A stretch of 11,537 nucleotides of DNA, taken from NCBI GenBank assembly GCA_007123695.1, contig SLGN01000636.1, positions 1 to 11,537 of the forward strand. The letters are read 5' to 3'. This document shows, in pieces, positions 1-7,300 of the stretch. The translations under genes were made by a program, and so were the position numbers. This DNA is from Verrucomicrobiales bacterium (GTDB lineage Bacteria; Verrucomicrobiota; Verrucomicrobiia; Verrucomicrobiales; DEV007). Below the pieces are notes generated by a model that was not told the origin of the DNA, ran no database searches, and worked only from the letters and a program-made list of their open reading frames with translations. Numbering within the stretch: position 1 is the first letter of the stretch; each line of letters begins with the position of its first letter.

Positions 1-2
1 AC

Positions 3-377
3 CGCGAGGCCGCCCTACGGTTCTTCAAGGAATCTGCCACCGTCACGGGTTGGGCCACCTGCCCGCTCACCGAGAACGCCTTTCTGCGAATCCTTGGCGG
101 CGGCAGCTACCCCGGTGGTCCCGGCTCCCCTTCGGAAGCCCGCGTCCTGCTCGACCGGATACTGGCCGCCCCGGGGCGCCAATTCTGGTCGGACGACCTC
201 TCCCTTTCCGACGCCAGGCTCTTCCCCGTTCTCCCGGCCTCTCGCCACCTCAACGATCTCTACCTTCTCGGTCTGGCCGTGAAGCGCGGGGGGCGGCTCG
301 CCACCTTCGACACCGGGATCGACCCGTCATGGGTCCCTGGTGGCGCGGCGGCGCTTTACCTCATCCCGACGGATTGA
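3..377 (+). CDS. VapC-type PIN-domain toxin, 3' part only
   Basis: This is the C-terminal 124 residues of a PIN-domain ribonuclease of the VapC toxin family, open to the left edge of the window, so the start codon and the first catalytic Asp (normally in an LLDVNVL-like strand) are missing. What is visible fits the family in order: a W-A-T-C-P-L-T-E-N block carrying the conserved acidic Glu (codon 72-74), an F-W-S-D-D / S-L-S-D segment in the middle, then S-R-H-L-N-D-L-Y-L-L (conserved Asp at 255-257) and the terminal A-T-F-D strand. Full-length relatives have roughly 130-150 residues, so only about 15-25 are lost. VapC toxins cleave RNA, often tRNA, and are held inactive by a VapB antitoxin usually encoded just upstream, here outside the window. 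The family call is firm; the target RNA cannot be told. Confidence 0.88.
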   Translation, partial: REAALRFFKESATVTGWATCPLTENAFLRILGGGSYPGGPGSPSEARVLLDRILAAPGRQFWSDDLSLSDARLFPVLPASRHLNDLYLLGLAVKRGGRLATFDTGIDPSWVPGGAAALYLIPTD

Positions 378-457
378 AGGCGGAGTCGGCCAGGCGAAGG
401 CCGCTTCGATGGTGAGGGGAGAGCCTGGATCGCGTCGGTTTCCTTTCCGTGCCACTC

Positions 458-513
458 AGGTCGGAGGTCGGTGCCAGAAGTCAGAAGTCAGAAGTGGGAG
501 GTCGGAGGTCGGG
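458..513. repeat. Imperfect 7-nt tandem repeat (RGARGTC-like)
   Basis: Two AGGTCGG units (458-464, 465-471) are followed, after a short break, by AGAAGTC, AGAAGTC, AGAAGTG, GGAGGTC and GGAGGTC (476-510). The period is 7 nt, so it cannot encode a short in-frame peptide repeat. I associate such purine-rich heptads (AGAAGTC/GGAGGTC) with intergenic regions of Verrucomicrobiota, where they are often mis-annotated as protein. Function unknown. Confidence 0.8.
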
Positions 514-536
514 CGCACCCCCATGTGTTGACGGCA

Positions 537-632
537 CCACCACTCCACCACTCCACCACTCCACCACTCCACCACTCCACCACTCCACCACTCCACCGCT
601 CCACCGCTCCACCACTCCACCGCTCCACCGCT
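537..632. repeat. 8-nt tandem repeat, 12 exact-length units (CCACCRCT)
   Basis: Twelve consecutive 8-nt units fill 537-632 with no indel. Units 1-7 are CCACCACT, 8-9 CCACCGCT, 10 CCACCACT and 11-12 CCACCGCT. The only variation is A/G at position 6, and the G variants lie only in the distal part (593-632), which suggests expansion by slippage of the A-type block. The strands are strongly skewed: no G on the + strand in the first seven units. The array ends 45 nt before the possible leader ORF of the next gene. Confidence 0.95.
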
Positions 633-666
633 CCCGCGCAATCCGGTCGCACCCGGAACTTGCCAA

Positions 667-674
667 GGCGGAGG
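667..674 (+). promoter_or_regulatory. Shine-Dalgarno-like GGCGGAGG, best placed for the 677 ATG
   Basis: A purine-rich GGCGGAGG lies directly upstream of an ATG at 677 (2 nt from the block's end) and about 25 nt upstream of the peptidase ATG at 700. It is therefore too far to serve 700 directly. Together with the ATGA overlap at 700-703 it suggests translation entering at 677 and re-initiating at 700. The gap to 677 is short for an ideal site. Confidence 0.4.
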
Positions 675-676
675 CA

Positions 677-703
677 ATGACGCGAAACTGCGCTCCACCA
701 TGA
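677..703 (+). CDS. Possible 8-codon leader ORF overlapping the peptidase start
   Basis: ATG at 677 opens a frame of eight codons (MTRNCAPP) that ends in TGA at 701-703, overlapping the next gene's ATG (700-702) as ATGA. It is preceded by the best ribosome-binding-like sequence in the area. The peptide matches nothing I recognise, so if it is real its role would be translational coupling rather than a functional product. It may equally be chance, since 8-codon ORFs are common. Confidence 0.25.
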   Translation: MTRNCAPP

Positions 704-1575
704 CCGATTCGATTTCTCCGGACCCCGCCAATCCTGCCGACCAAGCTGCCCGCCGCGCCTACTGGACCGAGCAGATGGAGCAGGGCTATGCCATGGTCGA
801 GCAGCTCGTCGCCTTTCCCGTGGCCGAATGCGGCGAAGGCTTCGCCTCGCTGCCGGACCTGGCCGCCGCCGCAGGGGTGGAGATGCTCTTTTCCGACACG
901 AAGATCGCGGGCGATCTCGACCGCGTCTTCTTCATGCGCGAGTCCCTCGCCCACGAGGTGGTCGAGGCAGGCCGCGACATGAACGCCCGCGGCTGGGTGC
1001 TGAAGATCGAGGACGGCTTCCGCTCGCTGGAGATGCAGCGCCAGCTCGTGCGGCGGCCCTCCGTGTTCGACACGGTGCTGAAGAAGTGCCTCTGGGAACT
1101 CGGCGGGGAAATGCCGACGCCCGAGTTCGTCTTCCGCCGGGCCATCGTCCTCGTCGCCAACATGCCCAAGATCGGGACCCACATGTCGGGTTCGGCCATC
1201 GACATCTCGGTCTTCCGACGGGACGGCGGCGGCGAGGTCTGGCGCGGAGTGCCCTATCTGGAAATGAGCGAACGCACCCCGATGCGCTCGCCCTACGTCG
1301 CGCCGGAGGAACTCGAGAACCGTCTCGCCATCACCGAGGTGATGGAGGCGCGCGGGTTCATGCACTTCCCCTTCGAGTTCTGGCACTTCAACAAGGGTGA
1401 CGCCGGAGCCCACATCCTGACCGACAATCCCGAGCCCTGCCGCTACGGCCCGGTGAACTGGGATCCGGCCACCAACGAAGTGACGCCGGTTCCCAATCCG
1501 ACGACGCTGCTGAATTCCCTCGAGGTCATCGAGCGCGAGATCGCCGCCGCGCTGGAGCGGGCCCAGGGCGGGTGA
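700..1575 (+). CDS. M15-family D-Ala-D-Ala dipeptidase/carboxypeptidase (VanX-like)
   Basis: A 291-residue zinc peptidase of the M15 (VanX/DdpX and VanY-like) superfamily, expected to cut D-Ala-D-Ala dipeptide or peptidoglycan stem-peptide ends. The zinc-site signatures are present: T-H-M-S-G-S-A-I-D with His161 and Asp168, and E-F-W-H-F with catalytic Glu226 and third ligand His229. An E-D-G-F-R-S block (Arg108) matches the substrate-binding Arg region upstream of the zinc site. Small departures from the usual motifs are Gly for the Ser two before the first His, and Phe for the first Trp of EWWHF. No signal peptide or membrane segment is visible, so a cytoplasmic dipeptidase role, such as D-Ala recycling in cell-wall turnover, is favoured. 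No vanH, vanA or vanRS-like genes are nearby, so resistance is not implied. The ATG at 700 may be reached by coupling from the 677 leader ORF. Confidence 0.82.
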   Translation: MTDSISPDPANPADQAARRAYWTEQMEQGYAMVEQLVAFPVAECGEGFASLPDLAAAAGVEMLFSDTKIAGDLDRVFFMRESLAHEVVEAGRDMNARGWVLKIEDGFRSLEMQRQLVRRPSVFDTVLKKCLWELGGEMPTPEFVFRRAIVLVANMPKIGTHMSGSAIDISVFRRDGGGEVWRGVPYLEMSERTPMRSPYVAPEELENRLAITEVMEARGFMHFPFEFWHFNKGDAGAHILTDNPEPCRYGPVNWDPATNEVTPVPNPTTLLNSLEVIEREIAAALERAQGG

Positions 1576-1606
1576 TTCGGATCTGTTGACAGACCGCACG
1601 CCCGGT

Positions 1607-1611
1607 AGGAG
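1607..1611 (+). promoter_or_regulatory. Ribosome binding site AGGAG deciding the start at 1622
   Basis: AGGAG lies 10 nt upstream of the ATG at 1622. An upstream in-frame TTG at 1586 has no comparable site and would add 12 residues before the FAD-binding beta strand. The ATG is therefore the better start. Confidence 0.6.
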
Positions 1612-1621
1612 CCTCGCGGAG

Positions 1622-2848
1622 ATGGAGAGTCGTGCCTTGCTGAGGGTGGCGGTGGTCGGCTGCGGCACGGCGGGGCCGGCGGCGGCCTGCCTCCTCGCGC
1701 GGCAGGGGCACCGGGTCGAGCTCTTCGAAGGCGCCGAAGAATGCCGGCCGGTCGGGGCGGGTTTCCTCCTGCAACCCTCGGGCATGGCGGTGCTGGAGGA
1801 ACTGGGCCTGCTCGACCGGGTCCTCGAGAAGGCGGCCCGCATCCGGCGTCTCCACGTCGTCGAGGCCGGGGGCGGCGACCTGATGGACTTGCGCTACGGC
1901 GATCTGGGACCGGCCTGCTTCGGTGCCGGACTGCACCGCCCCGTGCTGCTCGACGCGCTCCTGTGTGCGATGGAGGGATCGGGAGTCACGACCCGCTGGG
2001 GCGCGGAGATCGTCGCGGCAAAGCCGGTGGAGCCGGGCCGGCAAAGGCGTGCCTGGTCGCTGGAGTGCGCCTCGGGGGAGCGTTTCGGCGGCTTCGATCT
2101 GCTGGTCGTCGCGGACGGGGCACGCTCGCGTCTCCGCAGGCTGGCGGGCGGCGGCATCGACCGCGGCTACCCTTGGGGGGCCCATTGGTTCATCGGGCGG
2201 AACGACGGCGCCTTTCCCGAGGACGAACTCTACCAAGTGGTGCGGGGGACGCGCCGCCTCTGCGGCTTTCTCGCCACCGGCTGCGGCCCCGGGTCGGACG
2301 AGCGGCTCGTGAGCCTCTTCTGGAGCGTGCGCGTCGCCGACGACGGGGCGTGGCGGCGGCGTCCACTCGACGATTGGAAAGCGGAAGTCCTCGCGCATTG
2401 CCCCGCAGCCGAGGGCCTGCTCGGGCAAGTCGCCTCGTGGGACGATGTGCTGCTCGCCCGCTACGGCGACGTGCGCATGCGGCGCTGGCATGGCGAGGGA
2501 GTCGTGGTGCTGGGGGACGCGGGCCACGCCATGAGCCCGCAGCTCGGCCAAGGGGTGAACCTCGCCTTGGCCGACGCCGCGTGCCTTGCTCGCTGCCTCT
2601 CGGAGTTGCCGCTGGAGCGGGCCCTGCCGGCCTATACCCGGAGACGGCGTGCGAATTTAGCCTACTACCAGTTCGCGACTCGCTGGCTGACGCCCTGGTT
2701 CCAGTCGGACCACGAGTGGCTCGCTCCCGCGAGGCGGCTCTTCTTCCGCACCGCCGGCAGCGTCCCTGCAGCGCGCCGCTTCATGGTCAGGACCATGGCG
2801 GGCGAAGTCTTCTGTTCCCGAAGCTGGCGCGAAGAAGGGTGCGATTGA
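1622..2848 (+). CDS. FAD-dependent monooxygenase, PHBH/UbiH-type (group A)
   Basis: A 408-residue flavoprotein hydroxylase that would use NAD(P)H and O2 to hydroxylate an aromatic or isoprenoid-like substrate. All three hallmark motifs are visible: the N-terminal dinucleotide fold G-C-G-T-A-G (Gly13, Gly15, Gly18) after a hydrophobic strand; the D-G motif in V-V-A-D-G-A (Asp165-Gly166), which contacts both FAD and NAD(P)H; and the G-D motif in V-V-L-G-D-A-G-H (Gly298-Asp299), which binds the FAD ribose, followed by the P-Q-L-G-Q-G helix. An L-H-R-P-V-L-L segment matches the conserved Arg helix before the second FAD region. Length fits single-component group A enzymes. There is no signal peptide; the C-terminus is Arg- and aromatic-rich. 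The substrate cannot be deduced. It follows the peptidase by 46 nt and may be cotranscribed, though no pathway link is evident. The stop shares a TGATG with an unused upstream ATG of the channel frame. Confidence 0.87.
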   Translation: MESRALLRVAVVGCGTAGPAAACLLARQGHRVELFEGAEECRPVGAGFLLQPSGMAVLEELGLLDRVLEKAARIRRLHVVEAGGGDLMDLRYGDLGPACFGAGLHRPVLLDALLCAMEGSGVTTRWGAEIVAAKPVEPGRQRRAWSLECASGERFGGFDLLVVADGARSRLRRLAGGGIDRGYPWGAHWFIGRNDGAFPEDELYQVVRGTRRLCGFLATGCGPGSDERLVSLFWSVRVADDGAWRRRPLDDWKAEVLAHCPAAEGLLGQVASWDDVLLARYGDVRMRRWHGEGVVVLGDAGHAMSPQLGQGVNLALADAACLARCLSELPLERALPAYTRRRRANLAYYQFATRWLTPWFQSDHEWLAPARRLFFRTAGSVPAARRFMVRTMAGEVFCSRSWREEGCD

Positions 2849-2928
2849 TGCTGGCCATTCCGAGACCCGGCATCACAGCCGCAGATCGATGCGGCGGCGG
2901 TGCATCCACCAGACCACGAGCCAGTTCG

Positions 2929-3633
2929 ATGATTCCGCAACTCTCCGATGCCAGCGGCCAGCGCATGAGGTCGGCGCTCCTCCTGCTGGGGCTTTTGATG
3001 CTGATCGTCACCGCCTTTCTCGTGCCCGCCGCTCCGGGATCGGCGGCGGCTCAGGGCATGGCGGTGCTGTATCTCGCCGTCTTTTCGGTGGCGAGCTACC
3101 TGATCGGCGCCCGCCGCAAATGGCTCGTCGCCTACCTCGCGCTCGCCGCCTGCATCTGGATCGCCGGCATTGCGCAGGCGGCTCTGCCCGGAACCCACCA
3201 CAGGCTGGAAATCGCCCGCACCAGCCTTTTCTCCCTCTTGCAGTTGATGCTGGTGTGGCTGGTGGTTCGCTTCTCGATGTTCGACCCGCATGCCAGCCGC
3301 CCGGACCGGATCGTCGCAGGGATCAGCGGATACCTCATCATCGGGTTCATGTGGGCGAGCCTGTATGCGCTGAACGAGGTCATTCGGCCCGGCGGGCTGG
3401 TGGATTCCTCCGATCAGGCCCTCCCCGGAAATGACGGCGAACTGCTCTACTACAGCCTCGTCACCCTGACCACCACCGGATACGGAGACTTCGTCCCGGT
3501 CAGTCCCTCGGCGCGTCTCCTCGCCTCCCTCGAGTCGGTGGCCGGCACTCTCTACCTGGCGGTTTTCATCGCGGCGCTGCTCGGGAAATCCGAGACGACG
3601 GCACAGGTCGAGGCAGGCACGCCGTCCGAGTGA
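2929..3633 (+). CDS. Potassium-channel-like membrane protein (Ion_trans_2 pore)
   Basis: A 234-residue integral membrane protein with a K+ channel pore. The selectivity filter is T-T-T-G-Y-G-D, with Thr183-Gly184-Tyr185-Gly186-Asp187, between a pore helix (about 172-182) and a last membrane helix (about 197-219). Hydrophobic segments at about 16-35, 44-61, 65-86, 98-118, 128-152 and 197-219 suggest six membrane spans. There is no Arg ladder of a voltage sensor and no RCK/TrkA-N domain; the cytoplasmic tail is only about 15 residues. The start is a choice. An in-frame ATG at 2848 overlaps the monooxygenase stop (TGATG) and has GAAGAAGG upstream, but 2848-2928 has more A/T at third codon positions than the rest and puts a long non-hydrophobic stretch before the first helix, so 2929 is preferred. 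Ion selectivity is inferred from the filter only. Confidence 0.85.
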   Translation: MIPQLSDASGQRMRSALLLLGLLMLIVTAFLVPAAPGSAAAQGMAVLYLAVFSVASYLIGARRKWLVAYLALAACIWIAGIAQAALPGTHHRLEIARTSLFSLLQLMLVWLVVRFSMFDPHASRPDRIVAGISGYLIIGFMWASLYALNEVIRPGGLVDSSDQALPGNDGELLYYSLVTLTTTGYGDFVPVSPSARLLASLESVAGTLYLAVFIAALLGKSETTAQVEAGTPSE

Positions 3634-3670
3634 TCGGCGCGGCAGGGGCAGGAAAGACGCCGCCCGAAAT

Positions 3671-4156
3671 TCAGCGCCTCCCCGCAAGCCGCCGCCGCAT
3701 GCGCCGCAGCCACGGACTTCCTGCTCCGGCGCGCCGCGCCGGTGCGAGGAAGACACAGACGCCGTCGTAGCTCTCGCGCAGGCTCGATTCGGAGACGAGG
3801 GCCTCGCGGGCGTCGGGGAACTGCACCCGGCAACGCGTTTCGCCCGAGGAGGTCCTTTCCCGACCGAGCAGCAGGAGGCAGCGCCGCCCGCCGGAGAGCT
3901 CAAGGACGACGGGCAGTCGCGAATCGGGAATCTCTTCCAGACCGGACCTCCGCCGCGAGGCGGCGAGATGATTGAGCCGTGCGGCACGCTGCCAGTGGCG
4001 ACCAAGGCGGCCCGGGCGGAAGAAGTCTGCACCGGCCCCTGTCGGCTGGGCACGCCCCTTCTCCCCGCCACGCGAATCGGGTAGGCCGTGATGAAGCCGG
4101 ACGAGGCCGAGGACTTTCGCGGACGCGGGGCTATCGGAGCGGGAAGGATCAGTCAT
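3671..4156 (-). CDS. Orphan C39-like (CLD) domain protein, possible exporter remnant
   Basis: A 161-residue minus-strand frame. Its second half resembles the C39-like N-terminal domain of type I secretion ABC exporters (HlyB type): L-E-E-I-P then R-L-P-V-V-L-E-L, G-G-R-R-C-L-L-L-L-G, a variable loop, L-R-E-S-Y-D-G and V-C-V-F-L-A-P. The order and spacing match the HlyB segment from its LPAL strand to its YQGHIILI strand. The start (V-L-G-L-V-R-L-H-H-G) fits the first CLD helix, but the middle (about residues 30-70) is Gly/Arg-rich and unconvincing; another frame there looks slightly better, so compensating frameshifts are possible. No ATPase or membrane region follows: it ends in a basic tail 37 nt from the channel gene. 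In intact exporters this domain is thought to bind the secreted substrate. An in-frame ATG at 4186 would add ten residues. Neither start has a clear ribosome binding site. It could be a stand-alone gene, a truncated pseudogene or a chance frame. Confidence 0.42.
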   Translation of the reverse strand: MTDPSRSDSPASAKVLGLVRLHHGLPDSRGGEKGRAQPTGAGADFFRPGRLGRHWQRAARLNHLAASRRRSGLEEIPDSRLPVVLELSGGRRCLLLLGRERTSSGETRCRVQFPDAREALVSESSLRESYDGVCVFLAPARRAGAGSPWLRRMRRRLAGRR

Positions 4157-4205
4157 GGATAACTCAATAAATACAATAATTTCCATATTTTGAAAAGTGC
4201 TTTTC
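4157..4205. promoter_or_regulatory. AT-rich divergent promoter segment with a 14-nt dyad
   Basis: From 4157 to about 4198 the sequence is roughly four-fifths A+T in an otherwise GC-rich window, immediately upstream of the minus-strand gene. It ends in a dyad GAAAAG-TG-CTTTTC at 4192-4205. The abrupt base change and position suggest the promoter region of the minus-strand gene. I cannot pick a convincing -35/-10 pair on that strand. Confidence 0.4.
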
Positions 4206-4282
4206 CGTTCTTCCCGCTCCTGCGACCGCTTGCGCCCGAGCCGCTCCGCCGTCACGGGGGGCGGCTTCTTCTCCAATCCAGA

Positions 4283-4296
4283 AAACCGCGCGGTTT
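4283..4296. promoter_or_regulatory. 14-bp perfect palindrome, candidate operator
   Basis: AAACCGCGCGGTTT is a perfect 14-bp palindrome. It overlaps the -35-like TTTCCA of the candidate promoter for the ABC transporter gene by three bases (4294-4296), a classic place for a repressor or activator site. It has no loop and is a poor RNA hairpin, which favours a protein-binding site. The binder is unknown. Confidence 0.35.
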
Positions 4297-4321
4297 CCAA
4301 GCGGGCCGGATGGGGTATATG
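4294..4321 (+). promoter_or_regulatory. Candidate promoter for the ABC transporter gene
   Basis: TTTCCA (4294-4299) and TATATG (4316-4321) are separated by 16 nt, each matching four of six sigma-70 consensus positions. It lies 54 nt before the ATG at 4376 and 24 nt before the alternative GTG at 4346. The -10-like element stands out in GC-rich surroundings. Prediction from sequence only. Confidence 0.35.
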
Positions 4322-4375
4322 TAGCTGCTGATTTTTCGATTTTCGGTGCCTCGTCGCAGGTTCCCGAGTCCCTCC

Positions 4376-7300
4376 ATGTCCCTTACGTCCTCCATCCTGC
4401 GCGAGCCACCGACCGAGCCCGGCGGCCCGGGCAAACGTCCCCGGCCGGAATCGGGCCGCACTCCGGGGCGCAGCCGCCTGTGGAACCGGGTGCAGCGGGC
4501 CTTTTTCAAGAGCGAGGCGCCCCGCACGGAACAATCGATGCTGCCGATGCTGATCGAGGTCTTCGCGGGGTTCACCAAGCTCGACGGACGCGCCGTCGAG
4601 GCCGAGATCGACTCGATCCTCGGCTTCCTGCGCTACGACTTTCCCGAAACGGTCTACACCGAACTCAAGCAGCTCTTCGTGCGCGCCCTGCGCCGCCGCC
4701 AGGATCTCGAGGCGATCGCCTCCAATCTCGCCGACACCCTGCCGCTGGAGGACAAGATCCTGCTCGGCGTGCAGCTCTACGTCCTCATCAGCCGGGCCGG
4801 ACTGCCGAAGGAGAATCTGATCACCTTCTACCAGTTCATGACGACGCTCGGCGTCGCCGCCGAGGCCATCAACATCGTCTACCAGCTCAACACCAGCGAG
4901 CTTTCCCAGCTCAGCGACAGCTCCGCGCCGGGCGGCGCCGACCAGAACGGCGGGGACGGAGGCCACCGGCTCGAATCGCTGATCCTCTCGACGCGGAAGC
5001 GTGCCGACGTGACCATCGTCTCGGACGGCGACGAGGAGCATTCGGTCGTCGCCTTCCGCTTCCAAAGCCTCGTTCTCGTGAAGAATCTCGGACCGGCCCC
5101 CATCCTCGCGCGGGGGCGGCAGGTCAACGCCGGCGAATTCTGCCGCGTCTACGAGGGGCAGCGCCTCATCATCGGCGAGGAGGTGCTCGCCTTCGAGGAC
5201 CTCGTCTTCTACTTCAACTCGAAGAAGAACCTCTCCTCGGTCCAGCTCTACCTCGCCCTCGACAACGGAGGCAACCAGTTCATCGAGAAGCTGCGGACCA
5301 AGCAGAGCTACCTGCGGGTCTCCTTCGGACTCCGCATCGAGGTCGAGGTGCTCAACCCGACCGACGCCGTCATCGGGGGCCGCGCCCTCGAAAAGGGCGA
5401 CCGCTTCGAAGTGACCTCGCGCGAGCGCATCGAGTTCCGCGACCACACCGAGATCTCCTTCGACGACCTCCGGCGCAAGGCCCGCGAGCTCGGCGGGCGC
5501 TACAGCCTGCCGCCGAACCGTACCGTCTACCTCGTCTCGAACGACCCCGACAAGCTCTCGGCGGGCGACATCCTGCTCTCGCCCGGCAGCACGGGCACGA
5601 TCCTGCTGCGCATCCGCTGCGACAACAGCACCAAGACCGGGGTGCTCGAGATCATCGAGAACGAGCGCCCCGTCGCGGTCGAGGGCGAGGTCGTGCGCGG
5701 CGCCGCGCCCCTCAAGGACGGCAGCGTCATCTCGCTCGGGAGCGACCAGTTCCTGCGCTGCCACTTCTCCGAAGGCATCATCGAGGAGGAGCGCAACGTC
5801 ATCAACACCCTGCGCGTGCGCGAGGTCTCGCACAGCTACGACCGGAAGATCCCCGCGCTCGACGCGATCTCCTTCTCGATCCAGCGCGGCGAAATGGTCT
5901 GCGTGATGGGGCCGAGCGGCTGCGGCAAGAGCACCCTGCTCAAGGCCATCGGCGGGCAACTCAAGCCGCGCAGCGGGCGGATCGACCTCAACGGCGTCGA
6001 TCTCTACTCCGAGCAGAGCAGCCTCAAGAGCTACCTCGCCATCATCCCGCAGGACGAAACCTTCGACCCGCTCCTCACTGTCGAGGAAAACCTCGACACC
6101 GCCGCCGCGATGCGGGCACCCCATTTCCCCGCCGCCGAGCGCCGCCGCCGCGTCGATTCCAAGCTCATCGAGCTGGGGCTCAACGAGATCCGCCACCGCC
6201 TCGCCGGCGACCAGCAGACCAAGAGCCTCTCCGGCGGGCAGCGCCGCCGCCTCAACGCGGGCATGGACATGATCGGCATCGCCGATGTCTACCTCTTCGA
6301 CGAACCGACCTCGGGCCTCTCCTCGAAGGACTCCGAGCACGTCCTCGAGATAATCCGCGGCCTCACCCACAACAAGATCACCCTGGTCTCCATCCACCAG
6401 CCCAGCAGCCGCCTCTTCCACATGTTCGACAAGGCCCTGCTCCTCGACAACGGGGGGCGCATGGCCTTTTTCGGCACCCCTTCGCAGATGCTGGAATACT
6501 TCCTCGAAGCCCGCAAGCAAGAGGGCATCTACGCCGCCGCCGCCCCCGCCGCCTGCGAGGGGGGAGACGGCATCGAGGCGCTGACCCCCGACTTCATCTT
6601 CGACGTCCTCGAGACGCCCCTGCGCGACCTCGGCGGCGACGTCATATACGAGCGCGACCTCCGCGGGAACCTCATTCCGGCGCGGCGCTTCAACGCTTCC
6701 TTCTGGTCCGACCGCTTCCAGACCCACCGGCTTCTCGAAGAGGTGAACCTGCGCGAGATCGACGGCGACACCGTCCAGACCGCGACGACCCACAAGACGC
6801 CCCAGCCTCCGCCCCGCAAGCTGCGGCACGACTGGGTCCGCTTCGCCAACCAGCTCAAGCGAGCCTTCCTCAGCAAGCTGCGCAACCGGGCCAACCTCGC
6901 CACCACCCTGCTCGAGGCGCCCGCTCTCGCCCTGCTCATCGCCATGGTGATGCGCTACTCCGAAGACGGCGAATACAACTTCGCCAACGCCTTCCACATC
7001 CCCACCTACCTCTTCCTCGGCCTCGTCACCGCTCTCTTCCTCGGCATGACCAACTCGGCCGAGGAAATCATCCGCGACCGCAATCTGCTCCAGCGCGAGC
7101 GGCACCACGGCTTCCGCATCGGCGGATACATCCTCGCGAAATACCTCTCCCTCGCCTTCTTCGCGCTGATCCAGTGCGTCATCTACCTCCTCATCGGGAA
7201 CGCCATCCTCGGGATACGCGACATGTTCCTGCCCAACCTGCTCTGGATGTTCCTGACCTCCTTCGCGGGCATCGCGGCGGGCCTCCTCATCTCCAGCCTC

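Larger units (their letters stand above)
378..676. other. Non-coding spacer between vapC-like gene and M15 peptidase
   Basis: This 299-base stretch has no credible gene. It holds a short GC-rich inverted repeat at 387-403 (CGGCC and GGCCG around a 7-nt loop, with no T run, so a poor terminator), then the heptamer array, then the octamer array. All frames through the arrays stay open only because the 7- and 8-nt periods happen to avoid stops, giving repetitive peptides of the SEVRSQK or PLHHSTT type that should not be annotated as proteins. Confidence 0.7.

Noticed and set aside
700..1575. Glycopeptide-resistance vanX
   Set aside because: The zinc-site motifs are those of the wider M15 family, and no ligase, dehydrogenase or two-component genes accompany it; a housekeeping or recycling role is equally likely.
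1586..1591. TTGACA, an exact -35 consensus, between the peptidase and the monooxygenase
   Set aside because: No -10-like hexamer lies 15-19 nt downstream (the region is GC-rich), so I do not call a promoter.
481..1842. A minus-strand frame of 453 codons antisense to the M15 peptidase
   Set aside because: It runs through the microsatellite array and is the reverse frame of a gene with intact zinc ligands.
1741..2847. An apparent long N-terminal extension fusing an Arg-rich region to the channel protein
   Set aside because: The extension is the +1 frame of the monooxygenase gene, whose own frame carries all three FAD motifs; the channel begins at 2929 or at most 2848.
3635..3662. Inverted repeat CGGCG/CGCCG between the convergent channel and C39-like genes as a bidirectional terminator
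   Set aside because: The stem is 5 bp with an 18-nt loop and there is no T run on either strand.
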